Shown: in pieces, positions 17,912-26,695 of the stretch
Layout: each line of letters begins with the position of its first letter
Position numbering within the stretch: position 1 is the stretch's first letter
Source: Bacteroides neonati
GTDB lineage: Bacteria; Bacteroidota; Bacteroidia; Bacteroidales; Bacteroidaceae
Length of the DNA stretch: 64,000 nt
Direction: 5' to 3'
NCBI RefSeq assembly: GCF_000499785.1
Contig: NZ_HG726022.1
Location: 62,001-126,000 of the forward strand
Made by a program: the position numbers and the translations under genes
Notes under the pieces: model-generated
Databases searched by the model: none
The model's input: the letters and a program-made list of their open reading frames with translations, nothing else
Told to the model about the DNA's origin: nothing

Positions 17912-19492
17912 TTAAAAGCCGAATCCATCCACTTCGACAGCTTCTTCTTTCTTTTCTACAAAAGGATGGGCTTGTTTTTGCACCACACTTCCTTCAATGT
18001 GCACGGCACGGAAGGGGCGGGCAGGGCATACATATTCGCACCCACCGCATCCTACACAGATGTCGGTGTTTACTTGCGGAATGGTGAGCCCGTTCTTAAA
18101 GGGAACCATGGCAATAGCCTGCGTGGGGCAGTGCTCCGAACAGGCACCGCAACTGGTTCCATCGGTATAAACGATGCAATTCTCTTCGATAAAGACAACG
18201 GTTCCCATTTGTGTGAGGTGTTTTTGATCGATGGTAAGCGGTTTGATTGCTCCACTGGGGCAGATATCGCCACATACGGTACAGTCGAAGTTACAGAATC
18301 CCTTTTCGAAACTTACCGTAGGCTGCATGATGCCTCCGAGCCCATACTCCATAAAAGCCGGTTTGAGTACGTGCGACGGGCATTTGCTTACACACAGGTG
18401 GCAAGAGGTACAGCGATCGGCAAAATGTGTTCGACTCACAGAGCCCGGAGGAGTGATCGGATGCATCTTCTGATAGCTTTTCTTTCCTCCCAGTGTGGCG
18501 AGTGTTTCTTGTGCTTGTGCCAGTAGCTTGGGGGCGGCAGCAGTCGTTACCAGTCCGGCGAGCAGAAAGCGTCGCTTTGAGGCAAGTGGGGCTTGATCGG
18601 CTTGTTTTGCTTGATTGCTTTGCTTGATCTCCTCACCCTGCCTTGTTTGTTCGCTTTGTTTCGTTTTTTGCAAGCGAGGCGCATAGATCAATGCTTTCTC
18701 TTTGCAGGTGTCCAGACAGTCAAAGCAGTTTACGCACCGGCTATAATCAATCATTCCTGCCTTACTATCCATGCACGAGGCTTTGCAGTAGGTGGCACAG
18801 TTGCCGCAGTGCGTACACTTATCGGCATCAATCCGTATCTTAAAGAACGAGAAGCGACTGAGGAATCCAAGCACCGTACCTACCGGACAAAAGGTGTTGC
18901 ACCACGTGCGACCGTGCTTCCATGCCAACACAGCAATCAGTATCAATGTACCCAATGCAATAAAAAATGAGCTGACGCTTACCATTGCCGCATCGACCCG
19001 GTAGAACGTATAGTTGTCGAAGCTCGAAAAGATCGATTCGAGCAGGTTGTTAGCCTGTAGATAAACGGGTTTGAATACGTTGGTGGCTATACGGCCATAC
19101 GCACTATATGGGTCGAGCAACCCCAATACTGCACCGAATCCGCTCAACGATGCCGCTAATACAATGACAACGATGCTCCACCGCAGTATACGCTTTGGGG
19201 GCGAGAACGAAAAACGCTTTCGCCGTTTGCGGTTACGTTTGGAGAGCCCGGTTACTATATCCTGAAAAGTACCCATGGGGCAGATGCTCGAACAATATAC
19301 CCGTCCGAAGAGGAGAGTCAGGATAAGCAGCGCAACCACTATGCCGATGCTTACCGATAGCAGGGCGGGAATGAATTGGATATGTGTTATTACATGAAGT
19401 TGCCAAGGCAACACCCCGGCAAAATCAAGGAAGAAAAAGGTAAGGAGTGCCCATAGCACAACCGATAGGATAATACGTATTTTTCTTAACAT
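17912..19492 (-). CDS. NapH-like/NapG-like fused polyferredoxin membrane protein
   Basis: This 526-residue protein has an N-terminal part of four to five membrane helices. It includes two CxxxCP motifs (C67/C71, C198/C202) of the NapH/RdxA type and two 4Fe-4S sets (C226..C236 and C253..C263). A Q/K-rich linker (about 275-300) is followed by a Tat-like segment, SKRRFLLAGLVTTAAAPKLLA (about 305-325). After that a second ferredoxin part has four more cysteine clusters (CTSCHLCVSKCP, CTVCGDICP, CGACSEHCP, CVGCGGCEYVCP). The reading is a quinol-side electron-transfer subunit fused to a periplasmic ferredoxin. Its partner is unknown. It is the last gene of the operon with the DUF362 protein. Confidence 0.85.
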   Translation of the reverse strand: MLRKIRIILSVVLWALLTFFFLDFAGVLPWQLHVITHIQFIPALLSVSIGIVVALLILTLLFGRVYCSSICPMGTFQDIVTGLSKRNRKRRKRFSFSPPKRILRWSIVVIVLAASLSGFGAVLGLLDPYSAYGRIATNVFKPVYLQANNLLESIFSSFDNYTFYRVDAAMVSVSSFFIALGTLILIAVLAWKHGRTWCNTFCPVGTVLGFLSRFSFFKIRIDADKCTHCGNCATYCKASCMDSKAGMIDYSRCVNCFDCLDTCKEKALIYAPRLQKTKQSEQTRQGEEIKQSNQAKQADQAPLASKRRFLLAGLVTTAAAPKLLAQAQETLATLGGKKSYQKMHPITPPGSVSRTHFADRCTSCHLCVSKCPSHVLKPAFMEYGLGGIMQPTVSFEKGFCNFDCTVCGDICPSGAIKPLTIDQKHLTQMGTVVFIEENCIVYTDGTSCGACSEHCPTQAIAMVPFKNGLTIPQVNTDICVGCGGCEYVCPARPFRAVHIEGSVVQKQAHPFVEKKEEAVEVDGFGF

Positions 19493-19499
19493 TATTATA

Positions 19500-20429
19500 T
19501 TACATCTTAATTCGCTTCACATTGAGTTTCTCGAGGTCCATAGTACCAATATTCAGGGCTTCGCCTTTGGCCAGATGGCCTACCGTTTCGAGTGGCATCT
19601 CGCGCACTTGATTGAAGAACTTGGCTGCTGCCGTATCTACTGCTACAATATCGGGCGAGAGGAACAATCCCTTTGCCACGACTACATCTGCCGCAGAGCG
19701 ACCACGTGGTCCGTTGGTTTTCATGATGCGGTAAGCATCTACCACGTTGAGTACGGCTTTCTTTTGCATGGAGCAGACATCGGCAATGCATTGTTGCAGA
19801 TCGTTCTGATGAAAGTAGCCGCGATCCCACACAATGCCCATGTGATTCTTCATCGAGATGGTGAGGTTGGCTCCGCCGTGGTTCTTCAATACCGGTACAT
19901 TGATCCATACATCGCTGTTGAGAATGGCTTCGTGCACCTTGGTCGATTTGAGACTCTTGCCTGCCGGAAGATTTACCGGACGGTAGTACGATTCCAGATG
20001 TGCCGGCATCATCTTTGCCCCCGCTGCTTTAGCGGCTGCCTCAATGCCGCTGTTCTTATAGCATTTCTGCCAGTCGTCGCAGGTATGGTCGAATACAATT
20101 ACCTCTTTGGCTCCGGCAGTAAAGCATTGCTTCACTATTTCGCCAACCAGTTTGGGGTTGGTGTTTCCGGCCAGTTCGGGCACTTTGTCCCAACCGATGT
20201 TGGGCTTTACCACTACCTTCTGCCCGGGTTTAACGAACTGCTTCATCCCTCCCAGCTCAGCTATGGCTCTACGAAACATCTCTTCGGGTTCGCCACCCAT
20301 CACAGCTACCAAGTCGGGCTTTCCACCGGCTTTGGTGGCTTGCGTCAAAATCTCCATCGCTTCCGATCGCTGTATGGTCATTGCCGCACCTGCAATCGCT
20401 ACTGTTTTTAGAAAATCTCTTCTATCCAT
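19500..20429 (-). CDS. Tat-exported DUF362 protein
   Basis: This 309-residue protein begins with a twin-arginine signal (MDRRDFLKTVAIAGAAMT). It then shows the DUF362 pattern: KVVVKPNIGWDKVPE, VIVFDHTCDDW, INVPVLKNHGGANLTISMKNHMG and the C-terminal MPLETVGHLAKGEALNIG. DUF362 proteins are often found next to or fused with 4Fe-4S domains and are of uncertain function. Here the next gene, seven bases after, is a large polyferredoxin, so a redox role in the periplasm is a reasonable inference. No cysteine cluster is visible in this protein itself. Confidence 0.88.
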   Translation of the reverse strand: MDRRDFLKTVAIAGAAMTIQRSEAMEILTQATKAGGKPDLVAVMGGEPEEMFRRAIAELGGMKQFVKPGQKVVVKPNIGWDKVPELAGNTNPKLVGEIVKQCFTAGAKEVIVFDHTCDDWQKCYKNSGIEAAAKAAGAKMMPAHLESYYRPVNLPAGKSLKSTKVHEAILNSDVWINVPVLKNHGGANLTISMKNHMGIVWDRGYFHQNDLQQCIADVCSMQKKAVLNVVDAYRIMKTNGPRGRSAADVVVAKGLFLSPDIVAVDTAAAKFFNQVREMPLETVGHLAKGEALNIGTMDLEKLNVKRIKM

Positions 20430-20471
20430 CTGTTCGTATTTGCTATTATAAAAGTTGTTTGATACACATTG

Positions 20472-20867
20472 TTATAGAATCCAGGGAAACTTGAAACAAG
20501 ACTCGTCGAAGAGCGCATAGTCTGCCGTTCCGTTTACTGCAAAGGTTTTGATCACTGCTGCCTCTTTCATCAGTTCGCACGCCATGCGAATGGTTGCACC
20601 GGTCTTAATCCGGTCGTCGACCAACAGTATTTTTTTATCCTTTACCTCAAAATCAACGGGTGTCAATAACCGTGGAGAGTCGTACTTCGGTCGCTGATAC
20701 TCGTCTCTGAGGTTGATGCGTAACAGCTGAATCTCTTTTTGTAATCGTTGGTTGATGATACCTGCCGGAACAATTCCTCCGTTGGCAATGGCTACAATGA
20801 GATCGAACTCTTCGTTGAAACGAATAGTCCGAAACCGCTCCAGCACTTCGTTTAGTGTTCTGCCCAT
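20472..20867 (-). CDS. Phosphoribosyltransferase family protein
   Basis: This 131-residue protein carries the PRPP-binding loop in KILLVDDRIKTGATIRMA, preceded by FDLIVAIANGGIVPAG, the usual N-terminal strand of type I phosphoribosyltransferases. It is shorter than HPRT or XPRT (about 150-180) and its hood region is small, so the base it acts on cannot be told. It starts six bases after the ECF S component stops. The pairing suggests uptake of a nucleobase-like compound and its conversion to a nucleotide, although that is inference. Confidence 0.8.
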   Translation of the reverse strand: MGRTLNEVLERFRTIRFNEEFDLIVAIANGGIVPAGIINQRLQKEIQLLRINLRDEYQRPKYDSPRLLTPVDFEVKDKKILLVDDRIKTGATIRMACELMKEAAVIKTFAVNGTADYALFDESCFKFPWIL

Positions 20868-20873
20868 CTGTCT

Positions 20874-21383
20874 TTAGATTTTAGCGATGGCTTTCAAGAC
20901 AGCATACCCGCCAAACCACTGAATGAGCATACCGGGGATGCCGATCCGGAAGTCTTGCATAGCTATATAGAAGTTATCTACCCACAACCATTCGAAGATT
21001 GTGCCGAGTACTTGATAGGCCAACACGACAGACAGGAGAGTCAGTAGTGAGATTTGTTTGCTGTACTCGGCAACCAATGCAGCCGCACCTGCCAATAGAG
21101 CCGATTTGACCAGAATAGCCGGCAGTACTGCCAATGCAGGCATGGCAAACAACAGGTGATTCATCAGTGGAGAGAGTATGCCGGTAAGCAAACCTACCCG
21201 AAAGCCGTATTTATAGCTCGCAATGAGTGTGAAAAAATAAATAGGAAGAAGGGTAGGGCCACCATAGGGTGTTAGGTGGCACAATTGTGGCAATGCGAGA
21301 TTGCCTGCTATGAATAGCAATGCAAAGAAATAGGTTCTTACATTGCTATAAGTTAACGAATAAAGCTTAGTGGTTGTTTCCAT
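20874..21383 (-). CDS. ECF transporter S component-like membrane protein
   Basis: This 169-residue membrane protein has five to six helices. It shows the S-component style LLFIAGNLALPQL, GPTLLPIYFFTLIASYKYGFRVGLLTGILSPLMNHLLF, and further helices after it. The GPTLLPIYF..A..YG...G...G..SPL pattern is that of ECF (energy-coupling factor) substrate-binding subunits. No A or T components lie nearby, so it would rely on shared ones. Substrate is unknown. A -7 element at 21448-21455 and a short hairpin-bearing leader precede it. Confidence 0.78.
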   Translation of the reverse strand: METTTKLYSLTYSNVRTYFFALLFIAGNLALPQLCHLTPYGGPTLLPIYFFTLIASYKYGFRVGLLTGILSPLMNHLLFAMPALAVLPAILVKSALLAGAAALVAEYSKQISLLTLLSVVLAYQVLGTIFEWLWVDNFYIAMQDFRIGIPGMLIQWFGGYAVLKAIAKI

Positions 21384-21447
21384 TTTATTTCTGTTTTTAA
21401 TGGTTGATTAGAAGGCTGTGCCGATAGGGCACAAGGGCTAACTTTCG

Positions 21448-21455
21448 CAAAAATA
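21448..21455 (-). promoter_or_regulatory. -7 promoter element of the ECF/PRT/DUF362/ferredoxin operon
   Basis: On the minus strand this reads TATTTTTG. A 5' leader of about 60 nt follows, with a small stem GTGCC-CTATC-GGCAC. I did not recognise a known riboswitch in it. Confidence 0.5.
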
Positions 21456-21490
21456 GGGTAAAAACTTTAGATTGTAATGCAATATATATA

Positions 21491-21527
21491 AAAAAGTCGC
21501 AAACTCTCATCGAATTTGCGACTTTTT
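21491..21527. terminator. Hairpin terminator
   Basis: AAAAAGTCGCAAA (21491-21503) pairs with TTTGCGACTTTTT (21515-21527). A/T runs on both sides let it work in either direction. On the minus strand it would end a transcript from the 21558-21740 frame. Confidence 0.7.
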
Positions 21528-21557
21528 CACGAAAACAGAATCATTGATGGCTATCGT

Positions 21558-21740
21558 TTATTCGAATGGATTTTCAGGTTTTCCCATGCTCTTATTGTCG
21601 GTATAGTCCAGATCGTACCCCGTGGCTCGTGTCACACTTATGTCATTCAACGTTCGTTGAAATATCTTACTCGGTATGAACAAGCTGCGTTTGCCCAGTA
21701 TGTTGTTGGGTGTTATGTGATCACGATACGAAGCTATCAT
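21558..21740 (-). pseudogene. Short frame, possibly the tail of a lost gene
   Basis: Sixty codons with a natural-looking composition (TPNNILGKRSLFIPS, NDISVTRATGYDLDYTDN) end 31 bp before a strong terminator on the same strand. The mixture of residues looks like real protein, not random frame. No start-site promoter is apparent, and the frame is closed by a TGA five codons upstream of the ATG. I do not recognise a family. It could be an intact small protein, a 3' remnant, or chance. Confidence 0.3.
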
Positions 21741-21913
21741 GATAATCTTGTTTCAAAGTGAACATTCAATAAGGGTATCATTTTATAAATATATAAAAAT
21801 CAGATGATTTTGACAATTTCTTAGGCTGTCTTTTCTGTTTCTATCACCTTTTATGGTGATTGATTCGTGTATTATACCCTTGAATAGGTATTGTGCCACC
21901 CGGTTGACAGTTC

Positions 21914-21921
21914 TAACTTTG
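21914..21921 (+). promoter_or_regulatory. Promoter of the siderophore receptor gene
   Basis: TAACTTTG (-7) follows TTG at 21891-21893 (-33) with a 20-nt spacer, close to the Bacteroidales consensus. It lies 38 bp before the ATG. Confidence 0.6.
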
Positions 21922-21958
21922 TAGCCGACAAAAAATATTATATCAACCGATTTTACGT

Positions 21959-23276
21959 ATGAAAAAAAATTGTATCTTAATGCTATTAATAGCTTGTATG
22001 CTTCCTGTAACGCTTTATGCTAATGATGAAATAGAGGATAAATCTCCCTCTATTCGGGGAGTTGTATTCGATGAAACCAATAATCCGTTGCCGGCAGCAA
22101 GTATACTGATCGAAGGCACCACTTTTGGCAGTACTACCCGTAATAACGGTCGCTTTTTTATAAAAGACCTTCCGAAAGGAACCTATCGTGTGAAGGCCAG
22201 CTTCGTAGGCTATGCCTCTCAAACTAAAACAATAAACTTCAATGGTCGCAATACCATTAATCTGACCTTCACACTGTTGCCGGATGAGAATCTACTCTCT
22301 ACTATTGAAGTATTTGGCGAACGCCATACACAGCCCACTAAGCTTGATATTGTGACGCGTATGCCGTTGCGTCCTAGTGAGCAGATTCAGAGTATCTCGG
22401 TTATCTCCGACAAATCGATAACGGAACAGGGTGCTCTTACGGTAACCGATGCGGTCAAAAACGTGCCCGGCGTAACGCTATTCGGATCGTATGGTGGGGT
22501 GCGCGAGAGTATGTCTATTCGTGGTTACAGAGGTGTGCCAATTCTGAAAAACGGTGTGCGGATTGACTCCGATTTTCGTACCGGTTCGGCTCTCTCAGAG
22601 ATGCAGGGAGTAGAGAGTGTACAGGTCGTTAAAGGTTCTGCTGCTGTAACTCAGGGTGTTGGCAACGATTTGGGTAGTGCCGGTGGAGTAATCAATGTAG
22701 TGACCAAAACACCCAAGTTCGTAAACCAAGGAGACGTAACCGTACGGGCGGGTAGTTGGGGCTTGCTGCGCCCGACCTTCGATGTACAGACGGTGCTCGA
22801 CAAGAACGACCGTGTTGCCTTTCGTATGAATGGTGCCTACGAACGTGCAGATAGTTACCGGGCAAAGGTTCACTCGAACAGAGTGTACGTTAACCCATCG
22901 TTCGAATGGCGTCCCGACGATAAAACGTCGATTACACTCGAAATGGATTACCTGAACGATAATCGGACCCCATACACAAGCTCTGTCAACCTATCGGCAA
23001 GTACTACCGAAGACTTGTATAAAATGCCCTACAATAAATTTCTTGGTTTCGTGAATGATAATGTAGAGAATAAAACCTTGACCTATGCTGCCCGCATCAC
23101 TCGTCAGTTAACTGATAACTTTAGCTTGCGTGCCGCCTATTTCAACTCTTCGTATAAAGTAGACAACACTAGTACTTCGGTAAAAACGGTAGTTAATAAG
23201 GAATATAACCGTCGACAGCGCAACATTTCTCGTTCACTTCGTGATGATAAGAACTCAACTTTCCAGCTCGATTTTA
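21959..23276 (+). pseudogene. TonB-dependent siderophore receptor, N-terminal part (split by an IS)
   Basis: The first part of an outer-membrane receptor has a signal peptide (ending TLYA). A CarboxypepD_reg-like domain follows (RGVVFDETNNPLPAASILIEGTTFGSTT...). Next is a plug domain with RMPLRPSEQIQSISVISDKSI, NVPGVTLFGSYGG, SMSIRGYRGVPILKNGVRIDSD and AGGVINVVTKTP, and then the first barrel strands. The plug reads as FhuE/ferrichrome-type. The frame runs into an insertion sequence at 23277 and stops 20 bases into it (the stop is at 23297-23299). Removing the IS and one copy of the target repeat joins it in frame to 24871-25961, giving LDFIGKDVFTGSIKHTFQ across the junction. Confidence 0.92.
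23270..23276. repeat. Target-site duplication, left copy (GATTTTA)
   Basis: GATTTTA is repeated directly at 24864-24870 on the far side of the insertion sequence. The two copies mark a clean transposition event. Confidence 0.9.
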
Positions 23277-24863
23277 CTCAAGTTTCGGATTTAGGCTGAC
23301 ATCCTAATTCTAGACATAAAAAAAGCTTTGAGACTTTCCGTAAATCTCGGAAATTTAGTAAATTAGCAGTGACCAAACAACTAATTAACCATTCTCAAAG
23401 CCATGAGCAAAATTACTAAAATTCCGTCAGAAATCCGCAATATTTTGAGTGAAAAACGCCGTTGCTCTGTGATGGACTCATTTTCAGGACTGTTAGAGTC
23501 TCTTCATCTTGACAGCCGTTGTCTTGGAGGGAACAAACGTGAAAACTGTCAGTTGACCAATCTTCAGCTGTTTCAGATTCTTGTCCTGATGCCGTTTTTC
23601 GCCATAAAAGGTTTTTCCCATTATCCTGATTCGGCTTTAAGTCGAATGTTCGGCGGCAAGAAGGATGTCTTGTATTCGTTTATGTCACATGATAATATCA
23701 ACTGGCGCAATCTGATATACCGCATTGTTGTCAAGCTGATAGCCAAAGTGACTAACCGTCAGGATTTCAAGAAGAGTCATCTTCCTGTAGTACTCATCGC
23801 TGATGACTCTGACTTGCCTAAAACCGGAATGCGTATGGAGTCTATCGGCAAGATATTCTCACATGTTCATCAGAAATGTATTCTTGGGTATAAAGCGCTT
23901 ATGCTGTGCTGGAGTGACGGGCGCACCCAGTTTATGCTTGACTCATCTCTGCATGGAGAGAAAGGCAAGGTAGAGGGTAAGGAACAGGGGTTAAGCGCAA
24001 AGCAACGACAGAACCGTTATAATAGGAAACGAGATGAGAACTCCCATGTGGCCAAACGTAAAGAGGAATATTTCATGAGTAAGGGAAAGAAACTCATTGA
24101 AATGGTCAGACGCGCCATCAAAGCAAAGATTCCTTTTGAATATCTGCTTGTTGACAGTTGGTTCACTTGTTCCGGGCTTGTCGATTTCGTATACAACAGT
24201 CATAAGAAGTTTCACTTGTTAGGGATGGCAAAGATGGGTAATACCAAATATCTCACCAAAAAGTGGGGTGAACTGACGGCAAAAGCCATAATCAGTAAGC
24301 TGCTGGGCTCTAAATCTGTGATATACAGTAGACGGTACCGTTGCCACTATGCGTCGGTGGACGTGATGCTCGGTGGGCGCAAGGTGCGGCTGTTCTTCTG
24401 TCGCAGAGGAAAGAGAGAGGGATGGAAAATATTGCTGACAACCAATGTAAAACTTGATTTCTTGCGGGCATATGAAATCTATGCAATGCGTTGGGCTATT
24501 GAGGTTTTCTTTGCCGATAGCAAGCGATTGCTTAATCTTGCAGGATGCTCGGCAAGAGACTTTTCCTCGCAGATAGCGCACGTATCACTGGTTATGATAC
24601 GCTACAATTTGCTTGCCTCGGTAAAAAGGAGTCTGGACTACGAAACAATCGGTGGGTTGTTCAACGATATTTTTGCCGGAGTACACGAACTGACTGTTAT
24701 GGAGAAGATATGGGCAATCATATTAGAAGTAGTGGCAGTCGTGGCTGAACTCACAGGGGCTGATGAAGAGCAACTGATGATACAGATCATAGAAAATGAC
24801 AGACGACTTGCAGCACTCCGAGCGTACGCTCAAACGGCTTGATTTCTAAATCCGAAACTTGAG
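23277..24863 (+). mobile_element. IS4-family insertion sequence, 1587 bp
   Basis: The ends are perfect 18-bp inverted repeats: CTCAAGTTTCGGATTTAG (23277-23294) and its complement at 24846-24863. Flanking 7-bp direct repeats are present. The element carries one transposase gene and inserts in the same orientation as the receptor gene it breaks. Intact ends, an intact transposase and identical target repeats point to a recent insertion, possibly still able to move. Confidence 0.93.
23403..24842 (+). CDS. IS4-family DDE transposase
   Basis: This 479-residue transposase carries out cut-and-paste movement of the surrounding element. Visible are the first catalytic Asp region (LIADDSDLPKTG), the second (LLVDSWFTCS), and the family signature YAMRWAIEVFFADSK. 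The signature matches Y-(2)-R-(3)-E-(6)-K and holds the catalytic Glu. A C-terminal helical part follows. Length and motifs are full, with no internal stop. A leader of about 125 bp between the left repeat and the ATG contains a second inverted motif. Confidence 0.95.
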   Translation: MSKITKIPSEIRNILSEKRRCSVMDSFSGLLESLHLDSRCLGGNKRENCQLTNLQLFQILVLMPFFAIKGFSHYPDSALSRMFGGKKDVLYSFMSHDNINWRNLIYRIVVKLIAKVTNRQDFKKSHLPVVLIADDSDLPKTGMRMESIGKIFSHVHQKCILGYKALMLCWSDGRTQFMLDSSLHGEKGKVEGKEQGLSAKQRQNRYNRKRDENSHVAKRKEEYFMSKGKKLIEMVRRAIKAKIPFEYLLVDSWFTCSGLVDFVYNSHKKFHLLGMAKMGNTKYLTKKWGELTAKAIISKLLGSKSVIYSRRYRCHYASVDVMLGGRKVRLFFCRRGKREGWKILLTTNVKLDFLRAYEIYAMRWAIEVFFADSKRLLNLAGCSARDFSSQIAHVSLVMIRYNLLASVKRSLDYETIGGLFNDIFAGVHELTVMEKIWAIILEVVAVVAELTGADEEQLMIQIIENDRRLAALRAYAQTA

Positions 24864-24870
24864 GATTTTA
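24864..24870. repeat. Target-site duplication, right copy (GATTTTA)
   Basis: Direct repeat of 23270-23276 immediately after the right inverted repeat of the IS. Confidence 0.9.
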
Positions 24871-25961
24871 TAGGTAAGGATGTTTTTACCGGTTCAATTA
24901 AGCATACGTTTCAGGTAGGCTTCGATTATAAACAAACTACTTTGTCTACTACAGAATACGGTGAATTTACTATTGACACGATTGATGTGCTAGCCCCTAC
25001 AATTTCGAATACGCTGCCACGTGCCATTCGCTTCAAGCCCGGAACTCCTGTCGTTTCAAGCTCATCGAGCTACGGTATCATGGCACAGGAGGTGATGACA
25101 TTCAATAAATACCTGAAAGCTGTTCTGGGGCTTCGCTATAGCTACATTAGCAGCCTGGGCAATACGGATGCAGGTCCGGTTACAGGAGACGCTTGGAACC
25201 CGATGCTGGGAATTATGGTGACACCGATACGTAACATCAACCTGTTTGGGTCGTATACAACGACAACTAGCTTGCGAGCGGCTGCCTACCGGATGGAGAA
25301 TGGAGATGAGATCGGTCCATCCGATACCCGCCAATTTGAGGTAGGTATCAAGTCTGACTGGCTGAACAATAGACTACGCTTTAATCTGACCTATTTTGAT
25401 ATTATCACCAAAAATCTCTCGTATGCTACCTACCGCGAGGGAACCACACAGCTGACCGGTTACTATGACAAGGCAGGTGATTTGTCTCGAAAGGGTATTG
25501 AGGTAGAGTTGACCGGAAGTATTCTTGAGAACCTGCAAGTGATGATGGGTTATGCGTATCTGGATACAAAATACCGAAACAGCCCTGCTTTTGAAGATGG
25601 ATCAGCTCCAATAAACACACCGAAGCATACCGCTAATGCATGGGTGCAGTATTCTGTGCGCAAAGGATGGTTGAAACGTCTTTCGGCAGGTGTAGGGGTG
25701 TATTATGTGGGTGCACGCCCAGTAGACGATTTCGGTTTAAAACCCAACGGACATGGAAGTCTGATAGGAGCTAAGCCTTTCGATATGCCTGCCTATACTA
25801 CTGTTAACGCACAACTTGGTTATAACCTGGGGGCTTTTACTGCTCGTGTTTATATGAACAATTTGTTTGATGCACTGGGATACAACTCGTATTACCGCGG
25901 CGGATATATCAACCAAATAGATCCACGCAATTTCTCAGCAGCAGTAACGTATGCTTTTTGA
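24871..25961 (+). pseudogene. TonB-dependent siderophore receptor, C-terminal part
   Basis: The rest of the barrel resumes after the IS. It reads GKDVFTGSIKHTFQVGFDYKQTT, then barrel strands such as YLKAVLGLRYSYISSLGNTD, MLGIMVTPIRNINLFGSYTTT, RQFEVGIKSDWL and the C-terminal YYRGGYINQIDPRNFSAAVTYAF. It ends in Phe, as barrel proteins do. The joined gene would encode about 800 residues. An internal ATG at 24942 opens a 339-codon frame without a signal peptide, so it is unlikely to give a working product. A PepSY-TM gene follows by 10 bp. Confidence 0.9.
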
Positions 25962-25971
25962 TGAATAGATA

Positions 25972-26586
25972 ATGAGATATATTAGTAGGAAAATTCATTT
26001 ATGGCTCTCGCTCCCTGCGGGAGCCATAATTAGTATTATTTGCTTTACAGGAGCTATTTTAGTGTTTCAAGAAGAGATACTGTTTGCCATGGGGTATGAG
26101 AGCATACGTGACAGTCCGCTCATGGGAGTGATGAAGCTTCATCGTTGGCTGATGGATGACACGCGTACCATAGGAAAGGTTATCGTAGGCATCTCCACGC
26201 TTTTTTTTATTGCCATATTGGTAAGCGGAATGGCAGCTTATTGGCCTCGGAAATGGAAAAAGAAGCACCTGATAATGAAAAAAGGTAAAAACGCGTATCA
26301 AACCATTTACCGCTTACATGTCATATTGGGCCTTTACGCCTGTGTTATTTTACTGGTTTGTTGCCTGACCGGCCTGATGTGGTCTTTCCAATGGTACAGA
26401 GACGGAGTCGGTTATTTGTTTCAAACCGAGGTACAGCGCGGAGCACCCATTTGGAAAGTAGTGAAAGCCTTACACTTTGGTAATTATGCAGGCTGGTTCT
26501 CTAAAATACCAACCTTTGTAGCAGCTATCATCGGTGGATTACTTCCCATTGGGGGGTATTGGATGTACTTTTGGAAGAAAAAATAG
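25972..26586 (+). CDS. PepSY-associated transmembrane protein
   Basis: This 204-residue inner-membrane protein has about four helices. It contains KIHLWLSLPAGAIISIICFTGAILVF, the HRWLMDD segment, a second helix pair with YRLHVILGLYACVILLVCCLTGLMWSF, and a C-terminal LPIGGYWMYFWKKK. This is the PepSY_TM family, a partner of TonB siderophore receptors that is thought to take part in reduction or handling of the iron-siderophore in the periplasm. It follows the disrupted receptor by 10 bp and depends on the same promoter, so the IS probably reduces its expression unless the element carries an outward promoter. Confidence 0.88.
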   Translation: MRYISRKIHLWLSLPAGAIISIICFTGAILVFQEEILFAMGYESIRDSPLMGVMKLHRWLMDDTRTIGKVIVGISTLFFIAILVSGMAAYWPRKWKKKHLIMKKGKNAYQTIYRLHVILGLYACVILLVCCLTGLMWSFQWYRDGVGYLFQTEVQRGAPIWKVVKALHFGNYAGWFSKIPTFVAAIIGGLLPIGGYWMYFWKKK

Positions 26587-26622
26587 CAATTAGATAGTTT
26601 TTAATCGAATTTAAGCGATATG

Positions 26623-26654
26623 TTTGGTTGTGTGCTTACTATTTGTTATCTTTG
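26623..26654 (+). promoter_or_regulatory. Promoter of the glutamine synthetase gene
   Basis: TTTG (-33, 26623-26626) and TATCTTTG (-7, 26647-26654) are separated by 20 nt, a full Bacteroidales promoter. It shows that the ATG at 26696, and not an upstream TTG at 26624, is the start. Confidence 0.75.
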
Positions 26655-26695
26655 GTTCGATAATTTCACAGACAACCTCTAATCATCGAACTATT

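Noticed and set aside
21384..21447. Possible riboswitch (for example preQ1) in the leader of the ECF S component
   Set aside because: Only one small stem is visible and no known aptamer consensus was matched.
21764..21885. Imperfect inverted repeat ATTCAA..GGGTAT before the siderophore receptor, a possible second invertible promoter
   Set aside because: The arms differ by a three-base insertion, are only 12 bp, and no recombinase gene is near. Not enough to call a switch.
24942..25961. The receptor C-terminal frame as an independent gene
   Set aside because: It lacks signal peptide and plug and joins in frame with the part before the IS; it is the second half of a broken gene.
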